Positions 1 through 9,143 of a stretch of 64,000 bases of DNA are shown one piece after another. The translations under genes were made by a program, and so were the position numbers. The stretch is taken from contig NZ_MEJH01000004.1 in the NCBI RefSeq assembly GCF_001953635.1, forward strand, positions 124,001-188,000, given 5' to 3'. The notes beneath the pieces are model-generated. The model was not told the origin of the DNA. It made no database searches and saw only the letters and a list, made by a program, of their open reading frames with translations. Every line of letters begins with the position of its first letter. Positions within the stretch are counted from its first letter, which is position 1. This DNA comes from Alteromonas abrolhosensis. GTDB taxonomy: Bacteria; Pseudomonadota; Gammaproteobacteria; Enterobacterales; Alteromonadaceae.

Positions 1-616
1 TACCATCAGTAATCCAGTAGATCATGCCTGAGTTATATCCGGCATTCGTGAGAAGCTCTGACGCACTCTCTATGCCTAGGAGTGGGTCGCTGCCCGGCAC
101 GGGCATAATTTCCGGTGAAAGACTTGGGATAAGGGTTGTGATATTTCCTGCGTCTTCGGTTAAGGGGCTAATGACAAACGCATCGCCAGCGTAAGCAACC
201 AAGCCCATTTCTCCTTCACCAATAGCGTTGACTAGGTCTATCGCTTTATATTTAGCGCGAGTTAGCCTGTCTGGCGTCATATCGGTAGCGCGCATTGAAA
301 GCGACATATCTATGACTATAACGTGTCCCATTTTCAACTGGTAAACCGGCTGCGGCAGGCGCTCCCACGTTGGACCAGCGAGTGCTATCACACTTATAAT
401 CCACACAAAAGCAAGCATCCACATTGGAGGTTTTGCGCCCATTTCGGTTTTTCCAATCACCATATATTGATATAGATGAGAAGGGATCACAGATTGCCAG
501 CCAGATTGCTTAGCCGTGGTTTTTCTAATTAAAAACACAAGCAGCATCAGGGGAACGAGCGCGATAAACCATTCGGGGCGTAAAAAATGAAATTGGTTTA
601 AGAAGTCAAATTCCAT
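1..616 (-). CDS. VWA-domain membrane protein, BatB-like (3' part cut by window edge)
   Basis: Only the first ~205 residues lie in the window; the reading frame runs off the left edge. It starts with a hydrophobic segment after FHFLRPEWF, has a second membrane stretch (WMLAFVWIISVIALAGP), then a von Willebrand A domain opening with the MIDAS motif DMSLS. This layout fits the second VWA protein (BatB) of MoxR/Bat operons, which often carries TPRs in the missing C-terminal part. The ATG overlaps the stop codon of the upstream VWA gene by one base (TAATG), so the two are translationally coupled. The role of Bat proteins (envelope assembly or stress tolerance) is not settled. Family call is firm; the BatB label comes from position. 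Confidence 0.85.
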   Translation of the reverse strand, partial: MEFDFLNQFHFLRPEWFIALVPLMLLVFLIRKTTAKQSGWQSVIPSHLYQYMVIGKTEMGAKPPMWMLAFVWIISVIALAGPTWERLPQPVYQLKMGHVIVIDMSLSMRATDMTPDRLTRAKYKAIDLVNAIGEGEMGLVAYAGDAFVISPLTEDAGNITTLIPSLSPEIMPVPGSDPLLGIESASELLTNAGYNSGMIYWITDG

Positions 617-1692
617 TACTTCGTCTCCCTGTTTGTTTGAGCTGCTTGTATAGAATCAGCTGAGTTCGGGTGTTGCTGGGACGAGTTAATTCGTCTTTGT
701 GCGAACCAACGAAATGTTGATAAAAGAACCGTCAAGAATGCCCATAGTGCTGACAGTAATATTGCCGCACCAAGGGGATAGTAAAACAGTGCGCTCAATG
801 GACGCATCTTACGCGTTTCACCTTCAATAGGCTCAAGCGCATCAAGTTGTTGATAAATAGCTTGAAGTTCCTGGGCGTTTCGAGCCCTAAAATATTGGCC
901 GCCAGTGCTAGTCGCAATGTCAGTTAACATGCCTTCATCAAGTTCTTGCGATGGGTTTATTTGTCGGCTACCGAAAAAGCTTTGGATCAGCATCTTATCT
1001 GCGCCCACACCAATAGTGTATACCTTCACACCCTCACTAATTGCCAACTCTTTCGCCTGTTCAGGGGTAATATTTCCTGCAGTATTTTGCCCATCGGTAA
1101 GAAGAATTAATACGTTATTAGACTCTTCCCGTTCGTCAAAGCGCTTCACCGCTAAACCTATCGCATCGCCTATGGCCGTTTGTTCGCCAACCAACCCAAT
1201 GACAGCTTCACTCAGAAGTGTAGAAACCGTATCTCTGTCATAGGTAAGCGGCGCTTGAACGTAAGCAGTATCGGCAAATAAGATAAGGCCAATTCTGTCG
1301 CCTACACGACGCTGAATAAAGTCATAAACCACCGACTTAGTCATGGTTAAACGGTTAACTTGTCGGCCATTTATCTGCATATCATCTATCTTCATACTGC
1401 CCGATAAGTCTACCGCTAACATCATTTCTCGACCTTCGTTTGGTATGCTAACAGGCTCTCCTAACCATTGAGGCCGTGCGGCAGCCGTTACGAGCAGCAG
1501 CCATATCAAGCTACTTACCACTAGCGGAATTTTGGTTTGCTTCAATTGGGTTTGCTCTGACACATCACCAGGTCGCAAACTAGGAACCCGCAAAGCAGCC
1601 ATGGGCGTGTCTTGTGCTTTTTTAGAAAGCAAGCGTACGATAATAGGTAAGGGGAGTACGAAAAAGACCCACCACCAAGCAAAATTAAGCAT
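616..1692 (-). CDS. VWA-domain membrane protein, BatA-like
   Basis: A 358-residue protein with an N-terminal membrane segment (starting MLNFAWWW), a second one near residues 55-70 and one near the C-terminus (the stretch around YYPLGAAILLSALWAF), enclosing a VWA domain with MIDAS motif VDLSGSM. A longer reading frame starts at 1731, but 1692 is preferred: it has AAGGAG seven bases upstream and overlaps the DUF4381 gene by 8 bp, as usual in this operon. The single-metal-site VWA between membrane anchors suggests a periplasmic protein-binding module working with the MoxR ATPase. The substrate is unknown. Confidence 0.88.
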   Translation of the reverse strand: MLNFAWWWVFFVLPLPIIVRLLSKKAQDTPMAALRVPSLRPGDVSEQTQLKQTKIPLVVSSLIWLLLVTAAARPQWLGEPVSIPNEGREMMLAVDLSGSMKIDDMQINGRQVNRLTMTKSVVYDFIQRRVGDRIGLILFADTAYVQAPLTYDRDTVSTLLSEAVIGLVGEQTAIGDAIGLAVKRFDEREESNNVLILLTDGQNTAGNITPEQAKELAISEGVKVYTIGVGADKMLIQSFFGSRQINPSQELDEGMLTDIATSTGGQYFRARNAQELQAIYQQLDALEPIEGETRKMRPLSALFYYPLGAAILLSALWAFLTVLLSTFRWFAQRRINSSQQHPNSADSIQAAQTNRETK

Positions 1693-2320
1693 GATGCGGC
1701 TCCTTGGTTTGCTTATCATGAGCGCTACCATCGTTTAGACCGCCATCATTCACACCGCCGTAAGCCCCCTTGTTTTTTGGCAGTTTGGCTTTTGAAAGCC
1801 AGTTTTTTACTGCCCCTTTGCAGGTTTCAAAATCACTAGGGTTGGGGGTGGCTTGATAAACATTACTTACTAACAAACCTAAATCACTTTCAAGTTTACT
1901 ATCACTACTTTTCAATGCAGAGGTTAAGAACGCTTGCCACTGTTTACCGTATAACCCGGCTACTTGCTGAGTTGGGTAATAGCTCATAGCCGTGCGTTTT
2001 AGAATTGAGTTTAACGCCACGGGCCAATTGCTTTGTTGTGCTGAAATCGATTCAAGTAAGGCTAAAGCTTGCTTGCGCGCCTTGTTGTGACGTATGTGAG
2101 CAGTGATAGTTTTATATAGGCAAAATAGGGCAAGTAAAAACACTGCGATAGCGACCCACCAACCCCAATCTAATGGCCAAATGTTGACCTCTGTAGGTAC
2201 GTGTATATCGCGCAGCTGAGCAAGTGGGTCTTGCTGCTGAGGTGGCACTGGCATTTGATTAGCCGATGTCGTTTGAGCTGAACTGGATAAAAGGCTTGAT
2301 AAAAGATTGTTGCTCTGCAT
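1685..2320 (-). CDS. DUF4381 membrane protein of the MoxR/Bat operon
   Basis: A 211-residue protein with a short proline- and glutamine-rich N-terminus, then the typical DUF4381 stretch LRDIHVP ... WPLDWGWW leading into one membrane helix (about residues 58-78), followed by a soluble helical C-terminal region with many basic residues. DUF4381 proteins sit between the DUF58 and VWA genes of MoxR operons and have no assigned biochemical function. Start and stop overlap both neighbours (TAATG with the DUF58 gene, 8 bp with batA), showing it is a fixed part of the operon. The C-terminal tail is rich in Gly, Asp and Asn and probably disordered. Confidence 0.85.
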   Translation of the reverse strand: MQSNNLLSSLLSSSAQTTSANQMPVPPQQQDPLAQLRDIHVPTEVNIWPLDWGWWVAIAVFLLALFCLYKTITAHIRHNKARKQALALLESISAQQSNWPVALNSILKRTAMSYYPTQQVAGLYGKQWQAFLTSALKSSDSKLESDLGLLVSNVYQATPNPSDFETCKGAVKNWLSKAKLPKNKGAYGGVNDGGLNDGSAHDKQTKEPHHA

Positions 2321-3294
2321 TAATTAAGCTCCAACCGTTGTTCTTGCTGCATACTTTGAAGCTGTTCGTCTAGGGGAAGACCCGCTGAAACACTGAATCG
2401 AGCGATATTGTTTTTGCGCAAGGTGCTATAAATCGCGCTATTGTGTTCGCTGCGCCATTTTTGATAGTGCTGCTGCTCTGTATTGTCGCCTAACACCCAA
2501 CGTTGTTGGTTTCGACCATCAGAAACGCTGACGGTTTGTAATGAACTGGTTTGCGGCAAAGCGTGTTCTATTGGATCGTTAATCACGATAGCCCTCACTT
2601 CACAGTGTCGAGTTAAGTGACTTAAGTGTTGAATAGCTTGGGTACTTAAATGCTGAAAGTCTGACACGAGATAAACCAAGCTCCCAGGTCTTGCTAAACG
2701 TCTTGCCCTAGCACACGCATCGGCAAACGCTTGTTCGTCTTTGTCTTTGTCCGGCTCAGATTGCGCGCTCTGTTCGTGCAATGCCATAAGTTCATGACAC
2801 ACGTGCAACACGGCTTTTTTGCGAGTTAGTGGTTTAATTTCTTTGTGCTGTAGCTGATTAAATACTAGCGCGCCAACTTTATCGCCGCGAGCGGCAGCTG
2901 ACCAGCTAATTAATGAAGATACATGAGCGGCTTGCACCGCTTTAGTAAGCAGTTGCGTGCCAAATGCCATTGACGGTAGGTAGTCACAGAATAGAAAAAC
3001 CGGGCGCTCTCGCTCTTCCCGATACACTTTAGTGTGAGTTTTACCCGTGCGCGCAGTAACGCGCCAATCAATAGCGCGAATATCATCACCAGGCTGATAA
3101 TGACGGGCCTCATCAAACTCCATGCCTCGGCCTTTGTGCTTGGTGAGATAACTCCCTGCAAGTTTAGCTTGTGGCATACGTTTAGGCGCTAAGCTAAAAA
3201 GCTTAGCCAACTGTTGATAGCGAAGTAGCTCCGCGGTAGACAGTGACACCCCGTTACTTTGCAGCTTGTCTAGCTGCGCTTGTACATTCACCAT
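2320..3294 (-). CDS. DUF58 domain protein of the MoxR/Bat operon
   Basis: A 324-residue soluble protein with the DUF58 signature YQPGDDIRAIDWRVTART near residues 68-85, followed by a VWA-like fold. It lacks membrane segments. DUF58 proteins are nearly always the gene after moxR and are thought to act as adaptors of the AAA+ ATPase; the client is unknown here. It begins 3 bp after the moxR stop codon and its stop overlaps the DUF4381 start by one base, so the five genes very likely form one transcript. The region near residues 178-190 (EQSAQSEPDKDKDEQ) looks like a low-complexity linker. Confidence 0.88.
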   Translation of the reverse strand: MVNVQAQLDKLQSNGVSLSTAELLRYQQLAKLFSLAPKRMPQAKLAGSYLTKHKGRGMEFDEARHYQPGDDIRAIDWRVTARTGKTHTKVYREERERPVFLFCDYLPSMAFGTQLLTKAVQAAHVSSLISWSAAARGDKVGALVFNQLQHKEIKPLTRKKAVLHVCHELMALHEQSAQSEPDKDKDEQAFADACARARRLARPGSLVYLVSDFQHLSTQAIQHLSHLTRHCEVRAIVINDPIEHALPQTSSLQTVSVSDGRNQQRWVLGDNTEQQHYQKWRSEHNSAIYSTLRKNNIARFSVSAGLPLDEQLQSMQQEQRLELN

Positions 3295-3297
3295 AAC

Positions 3298-4254
3298 TTA
3301 AGGAACTGCGACAGTTGCAACAATCTTATCAAGTACGTCGTTAATCGTTACGCCTTCAGCCTCGGCTTGATATGACAGAATAATGCGGTGGCGAAGCACG
3401 TTGTGAACCACAGCTTGAATATCATCAGGACCAACAAAGTCTCTGCCGCTAAGCCATGCGTGAGCGCGTGCACAGCGATCTAAGCTTATGGTTGCTCGGG
3501 GGCTTGTTCCCATCGCTATCCACTGGCCTAATTCAGCGTCGAAATTTGCAGGCTGACGTGTAGCCATAATCAATTGAACTAAATACTGTTCTAACTCAGG
3601 CGCCATATACAAAGACAGCGCTTCTTTACGCGACGTAAAAATGTCGTCTTGAGTTAGCGTTGGTGGCGTAACGGGTGGCTCAGAGAGGGCCTCACCTCGC
3701 GTTAAGCGCAATATTTCCAATTCTGTCTCAGCGCCAGGATAATCGATGTCCACGTGCATCAAGAATCGGTCTAGCTGTGCTTCAGGTAGTGGATAAGTTC
3801 CTTCCTGCTCTAGCGGGTTTTGCGTCGCCATTACTAAAAATAGCGGAGGAAGAGGGTAGGTTTTACTGCCCACCGTAATCTGACGTTCGGCCATGGCTTC
3901 GAGCAGGGCCGACTGCACTTTTGCAGGTGCACGGTTGATTTCGTCGGCTAGCACTAGGTTATGAAAAAGCGGGCCTTTTTGAAAAACAAACTCGCCAGTC
4001 TCGGGGCGGTATATGTCTGTCCCAGTTAAGTCGGCAGGCAAAAGGTCAGGGGTAAATTGTACGCGATGAAAGTCGCCGTCAATACCGTTAGCAAGTGCAT
4101 TGATTGCGCGTGTTTTTGCAAGCCCTGGAGGGCCTTCTACCAGAAGGTGGCCGTCTGCCAAAAGAGCGATAAGAAGGCTTTTGGTTAACGCATGCTGACC
4201 AATAATCTGCTGGTCTAAATAAGCGTGTAACTGTTGAAATTGCGCTGCTGCCAT
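3298..4254 (-). CDS. MoxR family AAA+ ATPase
   Basis: A 318-residue AAA+ ATPase of the MoxR subfamily. Walker A is GPPGLAKT at residues 41-48 and Walker B is [11 protein letters not shown] around 100-110 (Asp104, Glu105). The sensor-type motif [23 protein letters not shown], diagnostic of MoxR proteins, follows. The C-terminal lid is complete, so length is normal. It is the first gene of a five-gene leftward operon with DUF58, DUF4381 and two VWA proteins. MoxR ATPases act as chaperones that load cofactors or mature VWA-containing partners; the client here is not evident. The promoter should lie in the 443-bp divergent gap shared with fadI. Confidence 0.93.
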   Translation of the reverse strand: MAAAQFQQLHAYLDQQIIGQHALTKSLLIALLADGHLLVEGPPGLAKTRAINALANGIDGDFHRVQFTPDLLPADLTGTDIYRPETGEFVFQKGPLFHNLVLADEINRAPAKVQSALLEAMAERQITVGSKTYPLPPLFLVMATQNPLEQEGTYPLPEAQLDRFLMHVDIDYPGAETELEILRLTRGEALSEPPVTPPTLTQDDIFTSRKEALSLYMAPELEQYLVQLIMATRQPANFDAELGQWIAMGTSPRATISLDRCARAHAWLSGRDFVGPDDIQAVVHNVLRHRIILSYQAEAEGVTINDVLDKIVATVAVP

Positions 4255-4697
4255 AATGCAAAATTTCCGTTTGAGTTCTCGTTATCAGGAAGTGTCATTT
4301 GAGCGATAGATTTATTAAATCTCTTATAAAGTGATCGCTTAGCTAAAAAGTAAACTACATATTAATTTAGATAGCTCTAGCCCGTCACAATGACACAAAA
4401 CAGACTTTCATTTCCATATAAGGTTCATTCTATCTTTCTTCAAGTCGTCAAACAGTAATAAAAATGCGATATGTGGTGGAGGGCGAAACTTGCTTTCCTT
4501 AATCTCAAGCGAATTTAGCTAGCAAGTCTATTGGCTAACTGCACGAACGCTGCAAATTTTAGTTTCATTTATATTGCCCTTAATCCTGCATTATTTGCTA
4601 TTTTGTTCATTGTTTGTAAAAATCGGGTTTATTACAGGTCAGACCACTTCATTGGTAATGAGCTAAAGGTGAAGCTGGTCATAAATTTAGGTGCATT
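4255..4697. other. Divergent intergenic region between moxR and fadI
   Basis: 443 bp without a convincing gene. It is AT-rich and must hold the promoters of moxR (leftward) and fadI (rightward). The one clear site is the FadR-like palindrome at 4633-4649. An open frame of about 95 codons starting at 4531 runs into fadI in another frame and has no coding character, so it is not called. Confidence 0.6.
4633..4649 (+). promoter_or_regulatory. Putative FadR-type operator upstream of fadIJ
   Basis: The 17 bases contain a 9-bp palindrome, GGTC-A-GACC, and match the E. coli FadR consensus (AnCTGGTCnGACCAGnT) at 11 of 14 defined positions. It lies about 50 bp upstream of the fadI start. FadR represses fad genes when no long-chain acyl-CoA is present. 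That this organism uses FadR (rather than PsrA, known from some Alteromonadales) is not shown in the window. The palindrome is seen; the regulator is inferred. Confidence 0.45.
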
Positions 4698-6008
4698 ATG
4701 GCAACAAAACAATCAGTTACTACCCGAGAGGGTGAGCGCATCGCCATTGTCGCGGGGTTGCGTACTCCGTTTGCGAAAATGGCTACATATTTCCACGGTG
4801 TTCCGGCTGTTGATTTAGGTAAAATGGTCGTAAACGAACTTCTGGTTCGCCATGGTGTTCAAAAAGAATGGGTTGATCAGGTTGTTTATGGTCAGGTAGT
4901 GCAAATGCCTGAAGCGCCAAACATCGCACGAGAAATTGTGCTTGGCACTGGCATGAATGTTCATACCGACGCTTACAGTGTATCTCGTGCATGTGCGACG
5001 AGCTTTCAGTCAACGGTAAACATCGCTGAAAGCATGATGGCAGGCACGGTACAGGTAGGTATTGCTGGTGGTGCAGACTCAACATCGGTATCACCTATCG
5101 GTGTGTCTAAGAACCTTGCACGTGCGCTGGTAGATTTACAGAAAACCAAGACCTTGGGTCAAAAGCTGAATATCTTTAAGCGTTTAAGCTTAAAAGACTT
5201 AGCGCCAGTACCTCCAGCTGTAGCTGAGTACTCTACAGGTTTGTCGATGGGACAAACGGCAGAGCAAATGGCGAAAACGCATCAAATTTCTCGTGAAGAG
5301 CAAGATAAGCTTGCACATCGCTCGCACAGCCTAGCGGCTGAAAGCTGGGAAGCCGGCAAGTTGTCTAGCGAAGTGATGACCGCTTATGCAGAACCGTATA
5401 AAGGTGCGCTTGAACGCGACAACAACGTACGTTTCGATTCAAAGCTTGAAGGCTACGCGAAACTTCGCCCAGTATTTGACAAAAAGTACGGCTCTGTAAC
5501 TGCGGCAAACGCCACACCACTTACCGATGGTGCTTCTGCAGTGCTTATGATGACAGAGAGCCGAGCCAAAGAGCTAGGCTACACACCATTGGGCTACATT
5601 AAGAGCTACGCGTTTGCTGCAATCGACGTTTGGGAAGACATGCTAATGGGACCATCGTACGCGACACCTATCGCGTTAGATCGCGCTGGAATGACGCTAA
5701 ACGATTTAACGCTAATTGAAATGCACGAAGCGTTCGCAGCGCAAACCTTGGCAAACGTTAAGATGTTCGCAAGTGACAAGTTCGCCAAAGAGAAACTAGG
5801 TCGCGATAAAGCGACTGGCGAAATTGATATGGACAAATTCAACGTGATGGGTAGTTCAATTGCCTATGGTCACCCGTTTGCCGCAACCGGTACACGTATG
5901 ATCACGCAAATGCTTAACGAACTAAATCGCCGTGGCGGTGGTACAGGTCTACTGACTGCATGTGCTGCGGGTGGTCTTGGTGCCGCAATGATCGTGGAGA
6001 CAGAATAA
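4698..6008 (+). CDS. fadI: 3-ketoacyl-CoA thiolase FadI (beta-oxidation complex beta subunit)
   Basis: A 436-residue thiolase, the same length as E. coli FadI. It cleaves 3-ketoacyl-CoA with CoA to acetyl-CoA and a shortened acyl-CoA. The nucleophilic cysteine is Cys99 (SRACATSFQ); His392 ([10 protein letters not shown]) and Cys422 ([10 protein letters not shown]) complete the active site. FadI rather than FadA is supported by length and by the partner, fadJ, starting one base after the stop codon. The order fadI-fadJ is that of E. coli, where sixA follows; here sixA is 8.7 kb downstream. Likely controlled by a fatty-acid-responsive repressor at the 4633-4649 palindrome. Confidence 0.95.
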   Translation: MATKQSVTTREGERIAIVAGLRTPFAKMATYFHGVPAVDLGKMVVNELLVRHGVQKEWVDQVVYGQVVQMPEAPNIAREIVLGTGMNVHTDAYSVSRACATSFQSTVNIAESMMAGTVQVGIAGGADSTSVSPIGVSKNLARALVDLQKTKTLGQKLNIFKRLSLKDLAPVPPAVAEYSTGLSMGQTAEQMAKTHQISREEQDKLAHRSHSLAAESWEAGKLSSEVMTAYAEPYKGALERDNNVRFDSKLEGYAKLRPVFDKKYGSVTAANATPLTDGASAVLMMTESRAKELGYTPLGYIKSYAFAAIDVWEDMLMGPSYATPIALDRAGMTLNDLTLIEMHEAFAAQTLANVKMFASDKFAKEKLGRDKATGEIDMDKFNVMGSSIAYGHPFAATGTRMITQMLNELNRRGGGTGLLTACAAGGLGAAMIVETE

Positions 6009-6009
6009 T

Positions 6010-8169
6010 ATGAGTCAGGAACAAGAAATGACAAATGAAGTTCAGCCGACATCAGGAGCATTTACGTTAACCAAGCAAGATAATGGCGTTGCTATTCTTA
6101 GCATGGACGTACCTGGCGAGAGCATGAATACGCTTAAAGCTGAGTTCGGCGATGAGATATCTGCCATGCTTGATGATATTGAGCGCGACAGCAGCATTAA
6201 AGGTGTTGTACTAACGAGCGGCAAGCCAAGCTCATTCGTAGCAGGTGCCGATATCACCATGCTAGCAGCGTGTAAAACCGCTGAAGACGCCACAACTATC
6301 GCTGCGGGCGGCCAAGCTATTTTCGATAGAATTGAAAATATGAAGGCTACCTTCGTTGCGGCTATCCATGGCCCAGCGTTAGGTGGTGGTTTAGAACTTG
6401 CCTTGGCGTGTCATTATCGCGTATGTACAGATTCACCTAGCACCCAGCTAGGTTTACCTGAAGTGCAGCTTGGCTTATTGCCGGGCAGTGGCGGCACTCA
6501 GCGTCTTCCTCGCCTAATCGGCATTCAGCAAGCAATGAAAATGATGCTTACTGGAGCCCCTGCGCGTGCTAAACAAGCTAAAAAATACGGCATTGTAGAT
6601 GATGTAGTACCGCACAGTGTTTTATTTAAAGTTGCTGAGCAATTTGCGCTTAAACGCAAACCAGAACGTGAAGCGCCGCAGAAGAGCGTAATGGACAAAG
6701 TGCTTGAGAAAACTGGCCCAGGCCGCAGCATGATGTTTAAAAAGGCTCGCGAAGCGACATTTGCCAAAACCAAAGGTAATTATCCAGCGCCGGGTTACAT
6801 AATTGATGTCATCGAAACAGGCATGAACGACGGGATGAAAGCGGGGCTTAAAGCCGAAGCTGAAGCCTTTGGTAAGCTTGTTATGACACCGGAGTCTTTC
6901 CAATTACGCCAGATTTTCTTCGCAACAACAGAAATGAAAAAAGAAAACGGCGTTGAGGGTGTTAAACCCGAAAAGATGAAGAAAGTAGGCGTACTTGGCG
7001 GTGGTTTAATGGGCGGTGGTATCGCCTATGTAACGTCGACCAAAGCAGGTGTACCTGTGCGTATTAAAGACGTACGTGCGGAAGGTATCGCCAATGCAAT
7101 GAAGTACAGCTATGACATCTTAAACAAAAAGGTGAAGAAGCGTTTCATGCGTAACAGCGAAATGCAGAAGCAGTTAGCGCTACTCACTGGTACACTTGAT
7201 TACAGCGGCTATCAAGATGCTGATATCGTGGTTGAGGCGGTTTTTGAAGACCTCGACCTTAAGCAAAAGATGGTGGCGGATATTGAAGAGAACTGCAAAG
7301 AAAGCACGATCTTCGCGTCTAATACATCGTCTATTCCAATCACACAAATTGCAGCTAAAGCAGCACGTCCCGAAAACGTGATTGGTCTGCATTACTTCTC
7401 GCCAGTAGACAAAATGCCATTGGCTGAAGTTATTGCTCACGACAAAACGTCTGATCAAGTTATTTCGTCTACGGTAGAGTTTGCTAAAAAGCAAGGCAAA
7501 ACGCCGGTAGTTGTTAAAGACGGTGCGGGTTTCTACGTAAACCGTATTTTAGCGCCTTACATGAATGAAGCGGCAAACCTCATTCTTGACGGTGAGCCTA
7601 TTGAGCACATCGATAAGTCATTGGTTAAGTTTGGCTTCCCGGTAGGCCCTGTGAAACTACTTGATGAAGTGGGCATTGATGTTGGTACTAAGATTATCCC
7701 ATTCCTTGTAGAGGCGTTCGGCGAGCGCTTCACTGCCCCAAGTGCTTTCGATAAAGTACTTGCAGATGGCAGAAAGGGTAAGAAAAATCAAAAAGGGTTT
7801 TATTCTTATGAAGGTAAAAAGCCAGGTAAAGAAGTGGACGAGTCAATCTACGAATTACTGGGTCTTTCACCTTCTGCTAAGTTAAGCGAAAAAGAAGTAG
7901 CGGAACGCTGCGTATTAATGATGCTTAACGAGGCGGCACGCTGTTTGGATGAGGGCGTTATCCGCAGTGCCCGTGACGGCGATATCGGTGCTATCTTTGG
8001 TATTGGTTTCCCTCCATTCTTAGGCGGTCCATTCCGCTACATGGATACGCTGGGAATTAAACACGTTGTTGCTCGTTTAAACCATTATGCTACTGCTGTG
8101 GGCGATAAATTTGCACCTGCGGAAGTGTTAGTGAAAATGGCGGAAAATGATCAGAAATTTTATAATTAA
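6010..8169 (+). CDS. fadJ: Fatty oxidation complex alpha subunit FadJ
   Basis: A 719-residue trifunctional protein (E. coli FadJ is 714). N-terminal crotonase domain (about 15-200) has both catalytic glutamates, Glu129 in GGGLELALAC and Glu151 in LPEVQLGLLPG, for enoyl-CoA hydration and isomerisation. The NAD-binding domain of 3-hydroxyacyl-CoA dehydrogenase starts at about 325 (VGVLGGGLMGGGIA), with catalytic His461 in LHYFSPVDKMPLAEV. It pairs with FadI into the FadIJ complex. The start at 6010 lies one base after the fadI stop, with GGAGA upstream; an alternative ATG at 6028 would remove six residues. A strong terminator follows at 8186. Confidence 0.95.
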   Translation: MSQEQEMTNEVQPTSGAFTLTKQDNGVAILSMDVPGESMNTLKAEFGDEISAMLDDIERDSSIKGVVLTSGKPSSFVAGADITMLAACKTAEDATTIAAGGQAIFDRIENMKATFVAAIHGPALGGGLELALACHYRVCTDSPSTQLGLPEVQLGLLPGSGGTQRLPRLIGIQQAMKMMLTGAPARAKQAKKYGIVDDVVPHSVLFKVAEQFALKRKPEREAPQKSVMDKVLEKTGPGRSMMFKKAREATFAKTKGNYPAPGYIIDVIETGMNDGMKAGLKAEAEAFGKLVMTPESFQLRQIFFATTEMKKENGVEGVKPEKMKKVGVLGGGLMGGGIAYVTSTKAGVPVRIKDVRAEGIANAMKYSYDILNKKVKKRFMRNSEMQKQLALLTGTLDYSGYQDADIVVEAVFEDLDLKQKMVADIEENCKESTIFASNTSSIPITQIAAKAARPENVIGLHYFSPVDKMPLAEVIAHDKTSDQVISSTVEFAKKQGKTPVVVKDGAGFYVNRILAPYMNEAANLILDGEPIEHIDKSLVKFGFPVGPVKLLDEVGIDVGTKIIPFLVEAFGERFTAPSAFDKVLADGRKGKKNQKGFYSYEGKKPGKEVDESIYELLGLSPSAKLSEKEVAERCVLMMLNEAARCLDEGVIRSARDGDIGAIFGIGFPPFLGGPFRYMDTLGIKHVVARLNHYATAVGDKFAPAEVLVKMAENDQKFYN

Positions 8170-8185
8170 GTTTATAAAATGTTAA

Positions 8186-8210
8186 AAGCCGGGCTTTGCC
8201 CGGTTTTTTT
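8186..8210 (+). terminator. Rho-independent terminator of fadIJ
   Basis: A 9-bp stem (AAGCCGGGC / GCCCGGTTT) with a TTT loop and a seven-T run, 16 bp after the fadJ stop codon. Confidence 0.92.
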
Positions 8211-8375
8211 ATGCCTAATGCTTATTTTAGCTGGTTTATTGTTCGATTTTGGGTAAAATCCCTCCGGTTAAAAAGTGGTCATGTCAATTTATTGACATAA
8301 GTAATCAATGACTTAAAGGAGGTTATTGGTTAGTGCCATCTTTAAATTTATTTTGTTACTGCAAATGGGGGCCAT

Positions 8376-8573
8376 GTGATTTCACTCGTTGTATTAAGCG
8401 TTCTCTTTTCTCTCTATTTTTATGTTGAAGCGTTTAAATGGGGAATGAATGCGAAGAAGTGGGCGATTGCAGGGTTAGTATTCGGCCCTATATTACTTCC
8501 TATGTTCTCTATCTCTCGCCATATCCACTGGCGCAATGCAGTTGGGTTTAACAATCTTTATATCGCCGCGTAG
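8376..8573 (+). CDS. Small membrane protein, unknown function
   Basis: A 65-residue protein starting at a GTG, with a GGGGG stretch a few bases upstream as ribosome site. It has two hydrophobic segments (about 2-18 and 29-46) separated by a short basic turn (WGMNAKKW), then a basic tail (SRHIHWR). The pattern is that of a two-pass inner membrane protein. I do not know a function for it. It stands alone between the fadJ terminator and a bidirectional terminator at 8627. A stronger Shine-Dalgarno (AAAGGAGG, 8315-8322) lies further upstream and fits a different, overlapping frame; see findings. Confidence 0.65.
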   Translation: MISLVVLSVLFSLYFYVEAFKWGMNAKKWAIAGLVFGPILLPMFSISRHIHWRNAVGFNNLYIAA

Positions 8574-8626
8574 CCCCTTTAAAGCGCTTTGGTGAAGAGT
8601 GTAGGTAAAAGATAGGTTACAGGTAT

Positions 8627-8655
8627 AAAAAAAGAGAGCGTTGCTCTCTTTTTTT
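8627..8655. terminator. Bidirectional terminator between two small genes
   Basis: A GAGAGC / GCTCTC stem (8634-8639 with 8643-8648) flanked by seven A on the left and a T run on the right, so it can end transcripts from both sides. It separates the rightward 65-residue gene from the leftward 55-residue gene. Confidence 0.88.
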
Positions 8656-8674
8656 GGAAATTCTAGGGTATCTA

Positions 8675-8842
8675 CTAAAGACCAATTCCCATGCCACTGC
8701 CACCAGTCTTAGGGCGAACTGTTTGTGGCTGGGTTACCGTTTCTTTTTGCGACTCAGGAGCTTGCTTAGCGCCGTCTTGTTTGTCGGCAGCAACTGGGGT
8801 AGCGGTAGAAAGTACAAGTGCAACTGCGTACTCTTTTAACAT
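8675..8842 (-). CDS. Small secreted protein, unknown function
   Basis: A 55-residue protein. The start has a good ribosome site (AGAGGAAAT). The first 19-20 residues form a short signal peptide (a lysine, then AVALVLSTATPVAA) with a likely signal peptidase I cut before DKQ. The mature part of about 36 residues is hydrophilic (Lys, Gln, Glu, Thr, Pro) and ends in a Gly-rich tail (TGGSGMGIGL). The gene sits directly in front of the bidirectional terminator, which supports it being expressed. No family recognised; likely periplasmic. Confidence 0.65.
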   Translation of the reverse strand: MLKEYAVALVLSTATPVAADKQDGAKQAPESQKETVTQPQTVRPKTGGSGMGIGL

Positions 8843-9143
8843 GTTAATTTCCTCTGATTATTTTGAACGAACAAACAAAACCGATTTTTTATATTTGTCA
8901 TCGGTATCTATTACATAGCCAGATGCATGCCAGAAATAAAAATTTTTTAAATGTTTAATATAATCAGTTGGTTACAATTTTTTGTTATAGCTTTTGTTGT
9001 TGAGGGGGGGGGCGGCGCCATTTTAATGGCACTAAAGTCTAATACACTAAGGTTGAATAGGCAGAACTTTGCCAAGCGCTTCAGTTAACGACGTTTAACA
9101 GAGGAATGTAGATGCCCTATACGCGTTGCACAGGTTAGGGCGA
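8843..9143. other. Intergenic region with G9 tract
   Basis: 301 bp without a convincing gene. The left part is AT-rich and should carry the promoter of the leftward 55-residue gene. A run of nine G lies at 9004-9012, followed by a small palindrome, GCCATT-TT-AATGGC (9018-9031). The right part ends at the stop of the large sensor gene. Confidence 0.5.

Noticed and set aside
9112-9138. Eight-codon frame with AGAGGA ribosome-like site
   Set aside because: Too short to support and no regulatory hairpin or downstream gene on that strand.
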